Part shown: positions 1 through 8,525 of the stretch, piece after piece | How the letters are laid out: each line of letters begins with the position of its first letter | How positions within the stretch are numbered: position 1 is the first letter of the stretch | Assembly (NCBI GenBank): GCA_020047875.1 | Contig: JAIFNE010000101.1 | Location: forward strand, 1-9,600 | Origin: Hydrogenophaga sp. | GTDB taxonomy: Bacteria; Pseudomonadota; Gammaproteobacteria; Burkholderiales; Burkholderiaceae_C | Direction: 5' to 3' | Length of the DNA: 9,600 nucleotides | Program-made: the position numbers and the translations under genes | The notes under the pieces: model-generated | The model's input: the letters and a program-made list of their open reading frames with translations, nothing else | Told to the model about the DNA's origin: nothing | Database searches by the model: none

Positions 1-2291
<2,291 letters not shown>

Positions 2292-2338
2292 GGCGGTCCG
2301 GTGGCGGTGCGTTGGGTCGGTAGGGGTTGGCGAGCCGC

Positions 2339-2701
2339 TCAGGGCTGGCAGCGGCTGTCCAGGTGGTTCAGCAAAGCCTGTACCCGCTCGGCGGGAATGT
2401 TTTTCTGCATCAGTTGCAACAGGCCATCGCCTTCGATCAGCGGGCGCAGCACCTCGGCTTCGGCGGGGTGGAACAGCACGTCCCAGGCGGCCAGCTCGGC
2501 GGTGAAGGTTTCAGCGTCCCAGGTCTTGCCCTTGGCCAGCAGGGTGACCAGCGGCATGGCCTTGTTTTCCACAAACGCCTTGCGATAAGGTTTTTGCGCC
2601 CAGCGCTGGGCAAACCACTCTTTGTGCGGCGCCTGCAGCGAAAGCAGGCGCTTGGCAACCGCTTTTTCCACCGCAAACACCGGAAAACTGAACAGCTTCA
2701 T
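2339..2701 (-). CDS. Hypothetical protein, 120 aa, between leuE and carB
   Basis: I do not recognise this protein. It begins MKLFSFPVFAVEKAVAKRLL and ends HLDSRCQP. It is rich in charged residues and Trp/Phe (EWFAQRWAQKPYRKAF near residues 28-43), has no signal peptide or membrane segment, and looks like a small, mainly helical cytoplasmic protein. I chose the ATG at 2701 because AGGA lies 7 nt upstream; a TTG at 2719 in the same frame would add six residues but has no better ribosome site. It starts 18 nt after the leuE stop and ends 47 nt before carB, so it is almost surely on the carA transcript. Codon use matches its neighbours and the protein looks well formed, which supports a real gene. 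Whether it has a role in carbamoyl-phosphate metabolism is unknown; position is the only hint. Confidence 0.8.
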   Translation of the reverse strand: MKLFSFPVFAVEKAVAKRLLSLQAPHKEWFAQRWAQKPYRKAFVENKAMPLVTLLAKGKTWDAETFTAELAAWDVLFHPAEAEVLRPLIEGDGLLQLMQKNIPAERVQALLNHLDSRCQP

Positions 2702-2719
2702 GGATTTCCTGGTGAGCAA

Positions 2720-3370
2720 TCAGAGACTGGCCGTGGCCAGCCTGACCCCGAAACCGACAAACAGCACACCCACCGCACTGGCCAGGCCCGCCGAGAGTCG
2801 GCGACGCGCACGAAACACATGCGCCAGGTGCGCGCCCCCGACGATCAGCACCGACAGATACAGGACGCTGAACAGCATCACGATCGCGCTCAGGATCAGA
2901 AACGGCACCGCAGGCGTCGGGTACGCGGGGTCGATGAACTGAACAAAGAAGGACAGGAGAAACAGAATGGCTTTGGGGTTGAGCAGGCTGATTAACAGGG
3001 CACGCTGAAACGGCGGCGCGGCACCAGAGGCCGGAGCGATGGCGGCACTGGCCGACGTGGGCGCGGCCCGCTTGAGCAGCGCGCCGTGAATCAGGCTGAT
3101 GCCCAGCCAGGTCAGGTAGGCGGCGCCCGCGTACTTCACCACCACGAACAGCGCCGGATAGGTGTGCAGCAGCGTGGCAGCGCCCAGCGCGGTCATGACC
3201 AGCAACAGGGTGTCGCCGACGAACACGCCGGCCGCGGCCTGATAGCCCGCCTGAACACCGCGCCCGCTGGCCACGGCCAGCACAAACATCGAATTCGGCC
3301 CCGGCAGCAACACGATACCCAGAGCGCCCAGGGCGTAGGTCCAGATGTCGGTGACACCGTAGAAGCTCAT
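2720..3370 (-). CDS. leuE: LysE/RhtB-family amino-acid exporter, LeuE-like
   Basis: This is a predicted inner-membrane exporter of the LysE/RhtB superfamily, 216 residues (E. coli LeuE, a leucine exporter, is 212). The family mark LPGPNSMFVL is at residues 22-31, after the first membrane helix, and SLLNPKAILFLLSFFVQFID at 128-147 matches the LeuE segment closely. About six hydrophobic helices can be drawn: near 12-31, 43-68, 72-95, 123-145, 155-178 and 194-212. An Ala/Pro/Ser-rich cytoplasmic loop (about 100-120) separates the halves. The ATG overlaps the native carA stop by 4 nt (ATGA), so translation is normally coupled to carA. The subfamily is fairly clear; the true substrate (leucine or another amino acid) is inferred from family resemblance only. 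Placement in the car operon may reflect amino-acid overflow control, which is my inference. Confidence 0.9.
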   Translation of the reverse strand: MSFYGVTDIWTYALGALGIVLLPGPNSMFVLAVASGRGVQAGYQAAAGVFVGDTLLLVMTALGAATLLHTYPALFVVVKYAGAAYLTWLGISLIHGALLKRAAPTSASAAIAPASGAAPPFQRALLISLLNPKAILFLLSFFVQFIDPAYPTPAVPFLILSAIVMLFSVLYLSVLIVGGAHLAHVFRARRRLSAGLASAVGVLFVGFGVRLATASL

Positions 3371-4480
3371 GCCGCCTGTTCCATGTGGCCAATGAAGCGG
3401 TCAAACAGGTAGCCGATGTCGTGCGGGCCGGGGGACGCCTCGGGGTGGCCCTGGAAGCTGAAGGCTGGCTTGCTGGTGTGGGCCAGGCCTTGCAGCGTGC
3501 CGTCGAACAGGCTGACGTGGGTCGCGCGCAGGTGGGGCGGCAGCGTCTGCTCGTCCACCGCAAAACCGTGGTTTTGGCTGGTGATGCTGACGCGGCCGTT
3601 GTCGAGGTCTTTAGGTTTTGGCGCCGCTGGCCAGCGCCAGGATCTGGTGTCCCAGGCAAATGCCGAAGGTCGGCACGCCGGTGTTCACAATCTCTCGCAC
3701 CGCGGCAATTGCATAGTCGCAAGCCTGCGGATCGCCCGGGCCGTTGGAGAGAAACACACCATCGGGCTTGAGTTTGGCGATGTCGCTCGCGCTGGTCTGC
3801 GCGGGCACCACTGTGACCTTGCAGCCCCGCGCGCTCAGCATGCGCAAGATGTTGAGCTTCACGCCAAAGTCGTAAGCCACCACATGAAAGCGCGGCGCGA
3901 CCTGTTCGCCATAACCCGTGCCCAGCTGCCATTCGGTCTGGGTCCAGGCGTAGGGCTTGGCGCTTGAGACCACACGGGCCAGATCCAGCCCGGTCATGTC
4001 GGGCACCGCCCGCGCGGCAGCGACGGCCTGTGCGCGGTGCGCGTCGGTGATCGCCTCACCCGGCGCCAGGGCCAGCAGGCAGCCGTTTTGCGCGCCGTGG
4101 GTGCGCAGGCGGCGCGTGAGCGCGCGGGTGTCGACATCGGCAATCGCCACCGTGTTTTCACGCACCAGGTAATCGGACAGCGTTTCGGTGCTGCGGAAAT
4201 TCGAGGCCAGCAGCGGCAGGTTCTTGATGATCAGGCCCGCGGCGTGAACCCGGCTGGACTCGACGTCTTCCGGGTTGACACCGGTGTTGCCGATGTGCGG
4301 GTAGGTCAGCGTCACGATCTGCTGGCAGTAGCTCGGATCGGTGAGGATTTCCTGGTAGCCGGTGAGCGAGGTGTTGAACACCACCTCGCCAGTGGTTTGG
4401 CCAGTGGCGCCGATGGAAGAGCCGGTGAAGACTGTGCCGTCGGCGAGCGCAAGAAGGGCTTTCGGGTGGACGGGCAGCAA
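3367..4480 (-). pseudogene. carA: Carbamoyl-phosphate synthase small subunit, broken by an internal deletion and frameshift
   Basis: CarA is the glutamine amidotransferase subunit that hydrolyses glutamine and passes ammonia to CarB. The first frame (4480 to 3611, 289 aa) holds the whole N-terminal domain and the nucleophile elbow GICLGHQ with Cys275 (E. coli Cys269), then stops at TAA right after ALASGAKT. The rest continues in another frame from about 3612 (KDLDNGRVSITSQNHGFAVD) to a TGA at 3367-3369, and contains FQGHPEASPGP with the catalytic His and Glu. Compared with E. coli CarA, 14 residues (VKMKFGHHGGNHPV there) are missing at the junction, equal to about 41 nt. Restoring them gives 384 aa, the normal family length. 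I chose the TTG at 4480 because GGAG lies 6 nt upstream; a GTG at 4510 is also in frame without such a site. The deletion may be real or an assembly error; as written the glutaminase cannot be complete. Confidence 0.88.
3607..3622 (-). other. Deletion/frameshift junction in carA
   Basis: On the coding strand the sequence reads GCC AAA ACC T, then AAA GAC. The first part is the end of the SGAKT segment; the second begins KDLDNG in a shifted frame. One leftover T joins them and creates TAA at 3613-3611. Family CarA proteins have 14 residues here, including the conserved GHHG-NHP stretch, so the loss is 42 minus 1, or 41 nt. The size is inferred from memory of the E. coli protein, not from an alignment. 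Confidence 0.82.
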
Positions 4481-4585
4481 GGTGTTCTCCAGAGATTTTT
4501 TCGAGCGCACCCTGGCTCCAAGAGGAACACAACCGGGGATGAATCGGGACCGGTTTGTCGGGCGTCGGGCCTGCCGAGCGTCGAG

Positions 4586-4619
4586 AAAACCGGGCCAGCC
4601 GCCAGGTCAGGCAGCCGGT
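4586..4619 (-). promoter_or_regulatory. Possible attenuator hairpin in the carA leader
   Basis: In the leader RNA, CCGGCUGCC (4618-4610) can pair with GGCGGCUGG (4603-4595) over nine base pairs, two of them G-U, around a six-base loop. An alternative fold pairs ACCGG (4619-4615) with CCGGU (4593-4589) and CUGCC with GGCGG inside, ending directly at a short U run (4589-4586, then CUC). The second form resembles an intrinsic terminator, about 35-65 nt after the predicted transcription start. Pyrimidine genes are often controlled by leader attenuation in other bacteria. The U run is short and GC-rich leaders fold easily, so this is tentative. Confidence 0.3.
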
Positions 4620-4658
4620 GAAACGCTGGGGTGGCGTCGGGTGCGGGTAAACCCCAGA

Positions 4659-4687
4659 ATTATAGCGGCAGCGGTCGCCCGAAAGCT
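4659..4687 (-). promoter_or_regulatory. Predicted promoter of the carA-leuE-carB operon
   Basis: A perfect -10 hexamer TATAAT is read on the minus strand at 4664-4659, in a GC-rich setting where such a match stands out. The expected -35 position with a 17-nt spacer (4687-4682) reads AGCTTT, a poor match, so an activator or a weak -35 is likely. Transcription would start near 4652 and give a leader of about 170 nt before the TTG of carA. It is the best promoter candidate I see in the window, and it lies where the lipid A cluster ends and the car operon begins. Confidence 0.6.
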
Positions 4688-4692
4688 CCGAT

Positions 4693-4719
4693 CTGGTGCG
4701 GCCGAACACCGCAAACCAG
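4693..4719 (-). terminator. Inverted repeat after the lipid A cluster, possible weak terminator
   Basis: In the direction of transcription CTGG-TT-TGCGG pairs with CCGCACCAG: nine perfect base pairs with a two-base bulge and a seven-base loop. It lies about 32 nt after the stop of the methyltransferase gene and just upstream of the car promoter. The only U-rich bases after it are CUUU in GGAGCUUUCGG, so it is not a textbook intrinsic terminator. It could instead be an operator-type site close to the -35 region. Confidence 0.35.
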
Positions 4720-4750
4720 TCCCTCAAGCGCGAGCGAAGCACTCAGCCGC

Positions 4751-5518
4751 TCAGCGCGCCGCGGCGCTCGCATGAAGGCAAATGGCCGCCGCCGCCGCCA
4801 CGTTGAGCGACTCCTCGCCACCCGGCTGCGCAATGCGCACCGATCGCTCGGCCAGCTGAACCAGCACCGGGCTCACGCCCTGCCCCTCATGCCCCAGCAC
4901 CCAGGCGCAAGGCCAGGGCAGGCGGGTGCGGTGAAGGTATTCGCCCTCGTGCGAACTGGTGACCAGCAACGGCAATTCGCAAGCAGGGATCTCCTCAAGC
5001 GCCAACCCTTCGACCAGGTTCAGCGCGAAGTGCGCCCCCATGCCGGCGCGCAAGACCTTGGGCGACCAGAGCGCGGCCGTTCCCTTGATCGCCAGCACCT
5101 GGCCAAAGCCCATGGCCGCGGCACTGCGCAGGATGGAGCCGACGTTGCCCGCATCCTGCAAGCGATCCAGCACCACGCTGGCCACACCGGGTTGCACGCG
5201 CACCTGAGGCGGCAGATCCCAGACGAAACCCATCGGCGCGGGCGATTCCAGGCCGCTGATCGCTGCCATCAGCGCGTCGGGCACGGTGTGCACCCGAGGC
5301 GCAGCCTCTCGCAGCGCGGCATCGGCCTGAGGCCAGAACGATTCGGCAAACACCGCCAGCGAAGGCCGCAGACCGCGCGCCAGCAGCGCCGCGCACAGGT
5401 GCTCGCCCTCCAGCCACAGCTGCCCTTGCTTGCGGTAGGCGGTGGTGTCGTGCGCGAGCAGGCGCAGCCTTTTGATGAGCGGGTTGTCGCGCGAGACGAT
5501 GGGCTGCGGCACGATCAT
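4751..5518 (-). CDS. TrmH/SpoU-family RNA 2'-O-methyltransferase
   Basis: A 255-residue SPOUT-class methyltransferase that transfers a methyl group from S-adenosylmethionine to the ribose of an rRNA or tRNA nucleotide. The N-terminal part (IVSRDNPLIKRLRLL, then WLEGEHLCAALL) resembles the substrate-binding domain of these enzymes. The three SpoU motifs are present: motif 1 LDRLQDAGNVGSILRSAAAMGF at about 117-138 with Asn125 and Arg131; motif 2 WVLGHEGQGVS at 206-216; motif 3 VRIAQPGGEESLNVAAAAAI at 227-246 with the conserved Glu-Ser-Leu-Asn. The deep-knot C-terminal fold is therefore complete. Its ATG overlaps the rnhB stop by 4 nt, which suggests translational coupling and makes it the last gene of the lipid A cluster. 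The exact target nucleotide cannot be told from sequence alone, so no symbol is given; it is a plain TrmH-family member rather than a clearly assignable RlmB. Confidence 0.93.
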   Translation of the reverse strand: MIVPQPIVSRDNPLIKRLRLLAHDTTAYRKQGQLWLEGEHLCAALLARGLRPSLAVFAESFWPQADAALREAAPRVHTVPDALMAAISGLESPAPMGFVWDLPPQVRVQPGVASVVLDRLQDAGNVGSILRSAAAMGFGQVLAIKGTAALWSPKVLRAGMGAHFALNLVEGLALEEIPACELPLLVTSSHEGEYLHRTRLPWPCAWVLGHEGQGVSPVLVQLAERSVRIAQPGGEESLNVAAAAAICLHASAAAR

Positions 5519-6150
5519 GTGGCAGCCGCCTGGCGCTGCAGCGCCCGCGCCACCGGCGCGAATGAGCGGCGGTGCGCATCCAGCGGGCCAAGCGCCTGCA
5601 GGGCCTGCATGTGCTGCGCGGTGCCGTAGCCCTTGTGGCGGTCAAAGCCGTAGCCGGGGTGCAGCGCGTGGAGTTCATCCAGCAGACGATCGCGCGTGAC
5701 CTTCGCCAGAATGGACGCCGCCGAAATCGCAGGCACCAGCGCGTCGCCCGACACCACCGCCTCGGCCAACACGTCCAGCGCGGGCAGGCGATTGCCGTCA
5801 ACCAGCACCTTCTTGGGCATCAGCCGCAGCCCCTGCACCGCCCGCTGCATCGCGAGCATGGTGGCTTGCAAGATGTTGAGCCGGTCTATTTCCTCCACCG
5901 AGGCCTGCGCGATGCTGCAACACAGGGCCTTGGCCCGTATTTCGTCGTACAGCTGCTCTCGCCGGCGCGGGCTCAGCTGCTTGGAGTCGGCCAGGCCGCG
6001 GATGGGTGCGCGCGGGTCGAGGATCACCGCCGCGGCCACCACCGGGCCGGCCAGCGGGCCGCGCCCGGCCTCGTCCACGCCGGCCAACAGGCCGGACTGG
6101 TCCCAGATCAGCGAGGCCTGTTCAGCCTTCAAGAACTTGTTCGATCGCAT
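5515..6150 (-). CDS. rnhB: Ribonuclease HII
   Basis: RNase HII cuts RNA in RNA/DNA hybrids and removes single ribonucleotides wrongly built into DNA. With the ATG at 6150 the protein is 211 aa (E. coli 198). Catalytic residues are visible: Asp26 and Glu27 in AGVDEAGRGPLAGPV, Asp118 in VLVDGN, and Asp154 in ASILAKVTRD. The motif GYGFDRHKGYGT (166-177) is also typical. The same frame stays open upstream to 6402 but that part only shadows lpxB and has no family resemblance. The chosen start overlaps the end of lpxB by 29 nt and lacks a clear Shine-Dalgarno; a TTG at 6132, overlapping the lpxB stop more closely, is the main alternative. Translation is probably coupled to lpxB. The stop overlaps the start of the methyltransferase gene. 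Position after lpxB is conserved in many proteobacteria. Confidence 0.95.
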   Translation of the reverse strand: MRSNKFLKAEQASLIWDQSGLLAGVDEAGRGPLAGPVVAAAVILDPRAPIRGLADSKQLSPRRREQLYDEIRAKALCCSIAQASVEEIDRLNILQATMLAMQRAVQGLRLMPKKVLVDGNRLPALDVLAEAVVSGDALVPAISAASILAKVTRDRLLDELHALHPGYGFDRHKGYGTAQHMQALQALGPLDAHRRSFAPVARALQRQAAAT

Positions 6151-7267
6151 CGGTGGCGAGTTGGGCGGTATCGCGGCGCAGGGTGTGGTGCAGCGCCTCG
6201 AAGCGCTGCTGCAAGGCGATGATTCTCTCAGGCGCCTCGATCCAGTCGAGCACCGCCCGCGCCATCGCGTCCGGTGTGGCTGCGGCCTGCAGCAGCTCGG
6301 GCACCACGAACGCCTGACACAGAATGTTGGGCAAACCCACCCAGGGCTGCAACTGCTTGCGGCGCATGATCTGCCAAGAGAGCCAGTGCATGTTGTAGGC
6401 AATCACCATGGGCCGTTTGAACAGCGCGGCTTCCAGGGTCGCGGTGCCGCTGGCGATCAGGGTCACGTCGCAAGCGGCCAGGGCGGTGTGTGATCGACCA
6501 TCCAGAACCTGCGCCACATCGCTCAGGCCATGCTCGCGCACCAACTGTTCGATGCGCCCGCGCAGGGCGGGCACCGCCGGAATCACGAAGCGTATGCCGG
6601 GACGGGCCTGGCGAATGCGCACCGCAGCCTGCAGAAAACGCGCGCCGAGATACTGCACCTCAGACGCGCGGCTGCCGGGCAGAACGGCGACCACCGTGGC
6701 GTCTTGCGGCAGCACGAGCAAAGCGCGAGCCGCCAGCCGATCAGGCTGCAAGGGAATGACATTGGCCAACGGATGACCGACATAGGTGGCAGCGATGCCA
6801 TGGCCCGCCAGCAGCGCAGGCTCGAACGGGAAGATACACAGCACATGGTCCACACTGCGCCGGATTTTCTCAATACGATCGGCTCGCCAGGCCCAGATGG
6901 ACGGACAGACAAAGTGCACCGTCGGCACGCCACGGGCCTTGAGCGCGGCCTCGAGATCGAGATTGAAGTCGGGCGCGTCCACCCCGATGAACATATCCGG
7001 GCGTTGGCCGTTCAGCAGGCGCTCGCGCAGCTGGTTGCGGATGGCCACAATGCCGCGGTAGTGGCGCAGCACCTCGATGTATCCGCGCACCGCCAGCCGT
7101 TCGCTGGGCCACCAGGCCTCGAAACCCTGCTCCGCCATGCGGGGGCCGCCGATGCCAAAGCTTTGCTGATCGGGCCAGCGTTCGCGCATGCCACCGAGCA
7201 GCAGCCCGGCGAGCAGATCGCCCGACGTCTCGCCCGCCACCAAGGCAAAACGCTTGCCGCCGTCCAT
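6122..7267 (-). CDS. lpxB: Lipid-A-disaccharide synthase
   Basis: LpxB joins UDP-2,3-diacylglucosamine and lipid X into the tetra-acylated disaccharide of lipid A, at the inner face of the cytoplasmic membrane. The 381 aa match the family length (E. coli 382). Visible marks are AGETSGD at 11-17 (Glu13), GVDAPDFN at 95-102 (Asp97, matching E. coli Asp98), PSIWAWR at 122-128, LPGSR at 196-200 with the conserved Arg, LLASGTATLE-like SGTATLE at 273-279, and GLPNIL at 311-316 (Asn314). This is the GT19 family. The ATG lies 4 nt after the lpxA stop with no strong Shine-Dalgarno, so it is probably read by ribosomes leaving lpxA. Its 3' end overlaps rnhB. No key residue is missing. Confidence 0.97.
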   Translation of the reverse strand: MDGGKRFALVAGETSGDLLAGLLLGGMRERWPDQQSFGIGGPRMAEQGFEAWWPSERLAVRGYIEVLRHYRGIVAIRNQLRERLLNGQRPDMFIGVDAPDFNLDLEAALKARGVPTVHFVCPSIWAWRADRIEKIRRSVDHVLCIFPFEPALLAGHGIAATYVGHPLANVIPLQPDRLAARALLVLPQDATVVAVLPGSRASEVQYLGARFLQAAVRIRQARPGIRFVIPAVPALRGRIEQLVREHGLSDVAQVLDGRSHTALAACDVTLIASGTATLEAALFKRPMVIAYNMHWLSWQIMRRKQLQPWVGLPNILCQAFVVPELLQAAATPDAMARAVLDWIEAPERIIALQQRFEALHHTLRRDTAQLATDAIEQVLEG

Positions 7268-7271
7268 GCCG

Positions 7272-8066
7272 TCAGCGCACGATGCCGCGCTGGGGCGAGG
7301 TCTGTTTGAGGAAATCCAGCATCATGGCCACGTCAGCCGCGGCTTCGGGCGTCCGGTCACCCAGCGCGCCAATCTCCTGCATGGCGCGGTCCAGCGTGAG
7401 CTCGCCTCGGTACAAGGCCTTGTGCATGCCTTTGACCACCGCGATGCGGGCCGCGCTGAAACCGCGCCGGCGCAGGCCTTCGAAGTTCATCGAGCGGGCC
7501 TGCGCTGGCTGCCCCTGGCACATGACGAACGGTGGCAGATCGGCAAACAGCAGCGAACACATGGCGGTCATGGCGTGCGCGCCGATGCGCACAAACTGAT
7601 GCGCCACGGTGAAGCCGCCCAGGATGACCCAGTCGTCCACCAGCACATGGCCCGCCAGCTGCGTGTTGTTGGCAAAAATTGTGTGGTTACCCACGCGACA
7701 GTCGTGCGCAAGGTGCACGTAGGCCATGATCCAGTTGTCGTCGCCCACCGAGGTGATCGCACCGCCGCCGGGCGAGCCGATGTTGAAGGTGCAGAACTCG
7801 CGCACCGTGTTTCGATCGCCAATGTGCAACTCGCAGGGCTCGCCCGCGTACTTCTTGTCTTGCGGAACCGCACCGAGCGAGTTGAACTGGAAAATGCGGT
7901 TGTCGCGCCCGATGGTGGTGTGGCCCTCGATCACGCAATGCGCGCCGATGGTGGTGCCTGCGCCCACCTTCACATGCGGGCCGATCACGGTGTAGGGGCC
8001 GACCGAAACCGAGCTATCGAGTTCTGCGGCAGCGTCCACCAGCGCGGTGGGGTGGATGGTCGTCAC
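7272..8066 (-). CDS. lpxA: UDP-N-acetylglucosamine acyltransferase (first step of lipid A synthesis)
   Basis: LpxA moves a 3-hydroxyacyl chain from acyl carrier protein to the 3-OH of UDP-GlcNAc. The 264 aa (E. coli 262) start with a GTG giving MTTIHPTALVD, followed by hexapeptide repeats forming a left-handed beta helix (about 1-185) and a helical C-terminal part (QARSMNFEGLRRRGFS, then to the end). The catalytic base is His121 in VHLAHDCRVGN (E. coli His125). At the acyl-chain ruler, E. coli Gly173 is replaced by Met169 in HAMTAMCS, the same residue and number as P. aeruginosa LpxA, which uses C10. The segment around E. coli His99 reads TFNIGSPGGGA, with Asn for His. The gene starts 18 nt after fabZ and ends 4 nt before lpxB. 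Identity is certain; chain-length choice is inferred from published work on the two model enzymes. Confidence 0.97.
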   Translation of the reverse strand: MTTIHPTALVDAAAELDSSVSVGPYTVIGPHVKVGAGTTIGAHCVIEGHTTIGRDNRIFQFNSLGAVPQDKKYAGEPCELHIGDRNTVREFCTFNIGSPGGGAITSVGDDNWIMAYVHLAHDCRVGNHTIFANNTQLAGHVLVDDWVILGGFTVAHQFVRIGAHAMTAMCSLLFADLPPFVMCQGQPAQARSMNFEGLRRRGFSAARIAVVKGMHKALYRGELTLDRAMQEIGALGDRTPEAAADVAMMLDFLKQTSPQRGIVR

Positions 8067-8084
8067 GATCCGGTCCGGGCTGCG

Positions 8085-8525
8085 TCAGGCGATGGTGCGC
8101 ATGGTGCACATCAGCTCGGCCTGACAGACGATGTCTCCCTGCACCCGGGTCACGCCGGTGAACTTGAAGATACCGGCCTTCATGCGGTCCAGCGTCACAT
8201 CCATGATGAGCTGATCGCCGGGCTCCACTGGCCGCTTGAAGCGGGCGCCGTCAATGCCCGCGAAGTAATACACCGTCTTGTCGTCGGGCGTCTTGTCGAC
8301 CGCGTCAAACGCCAGCAGCGCCGCCGCCTGGGCCATGGCCTCGAGCATCAACACGCCGGGCATGACTGGGCGGTGCGGAAAGTGGCCCACAAAAAACGGC
8401 TCGTTGATGGTGACGTTTTTCAGCGCCTGGATGCGCTTGCCTTTCTCCAGCGCCAGCACACGGTCGACGAGCAAAAAAGGGTAGCGGTGCGGCAACTGCT
8501 TGAGAATTTCGTGAATGTCCATCAT
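8085..8525 (-). CDS. fabZ: 3-hydroxyacyl-[acyl-carrier-protein] dehydratase
   Basis: FabZ removes water from 3-hydroxyacyl-ACP in fatty acid elongation, and so competes with LpxA and LpxD for the same hydroxyacyl-ACP pool. The 146 aa form a single hot-dog domain: IHEILKQLPHRYPFLLVDRV at the N-terminus, catalytic His48 in VGHFPHRPVMPGVL and Glu62 in MLEAMAQAAA, then the FAGIDGARFKRPVEPGD segment at about 88-104. The ATG at 8525 overlaps the lpxD stop by 4 nt; a second ATG follows at once at 8522, and either could be used. Its place between lpxD and lpxA is the standard arrangement and ties membrane phospholipid and lipid A supply together. Confidence 0.97.
   Translation of the reverse strand: MMDIHEILKQLPHRYPFLLVDRVLALEKGKRIQALKNVTINEPFFVGHFPHRPVMPGVLMLEAMAQAAALLAFDAVDKTPDDKTVYYFAGIDGARFKRPVEPGDQLIMDVTLDRMKAGIFKFTGVTRVQGDIVCQAELMCTMRTIA

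Noticed and set aside
3605..3622. Programmed ribosomal frameshifting in carA at the AAAACC-TAAAG sequence.
   Set aside because: A frameshift would still leave out 14 conserved residues next to the active site, so a deletion explains the data better.
4631..5629. A 332-codon plus-strand open frame opposite the RNA methyltransferase gene.
   Set aside because: Antisense shadow with low-complexity Arg/Ala/Gln composition; the minus strand has all three SpoU motifs.
6151..6402. Upstream extension of the rnhB frame by 84 codons.
   Set aside because: The added residues (Cys, Ser, Arg and Pro rich) are an out-of-frame reading of lpxB, and RNase HII proteins start close to the GVDEAGRG motif.
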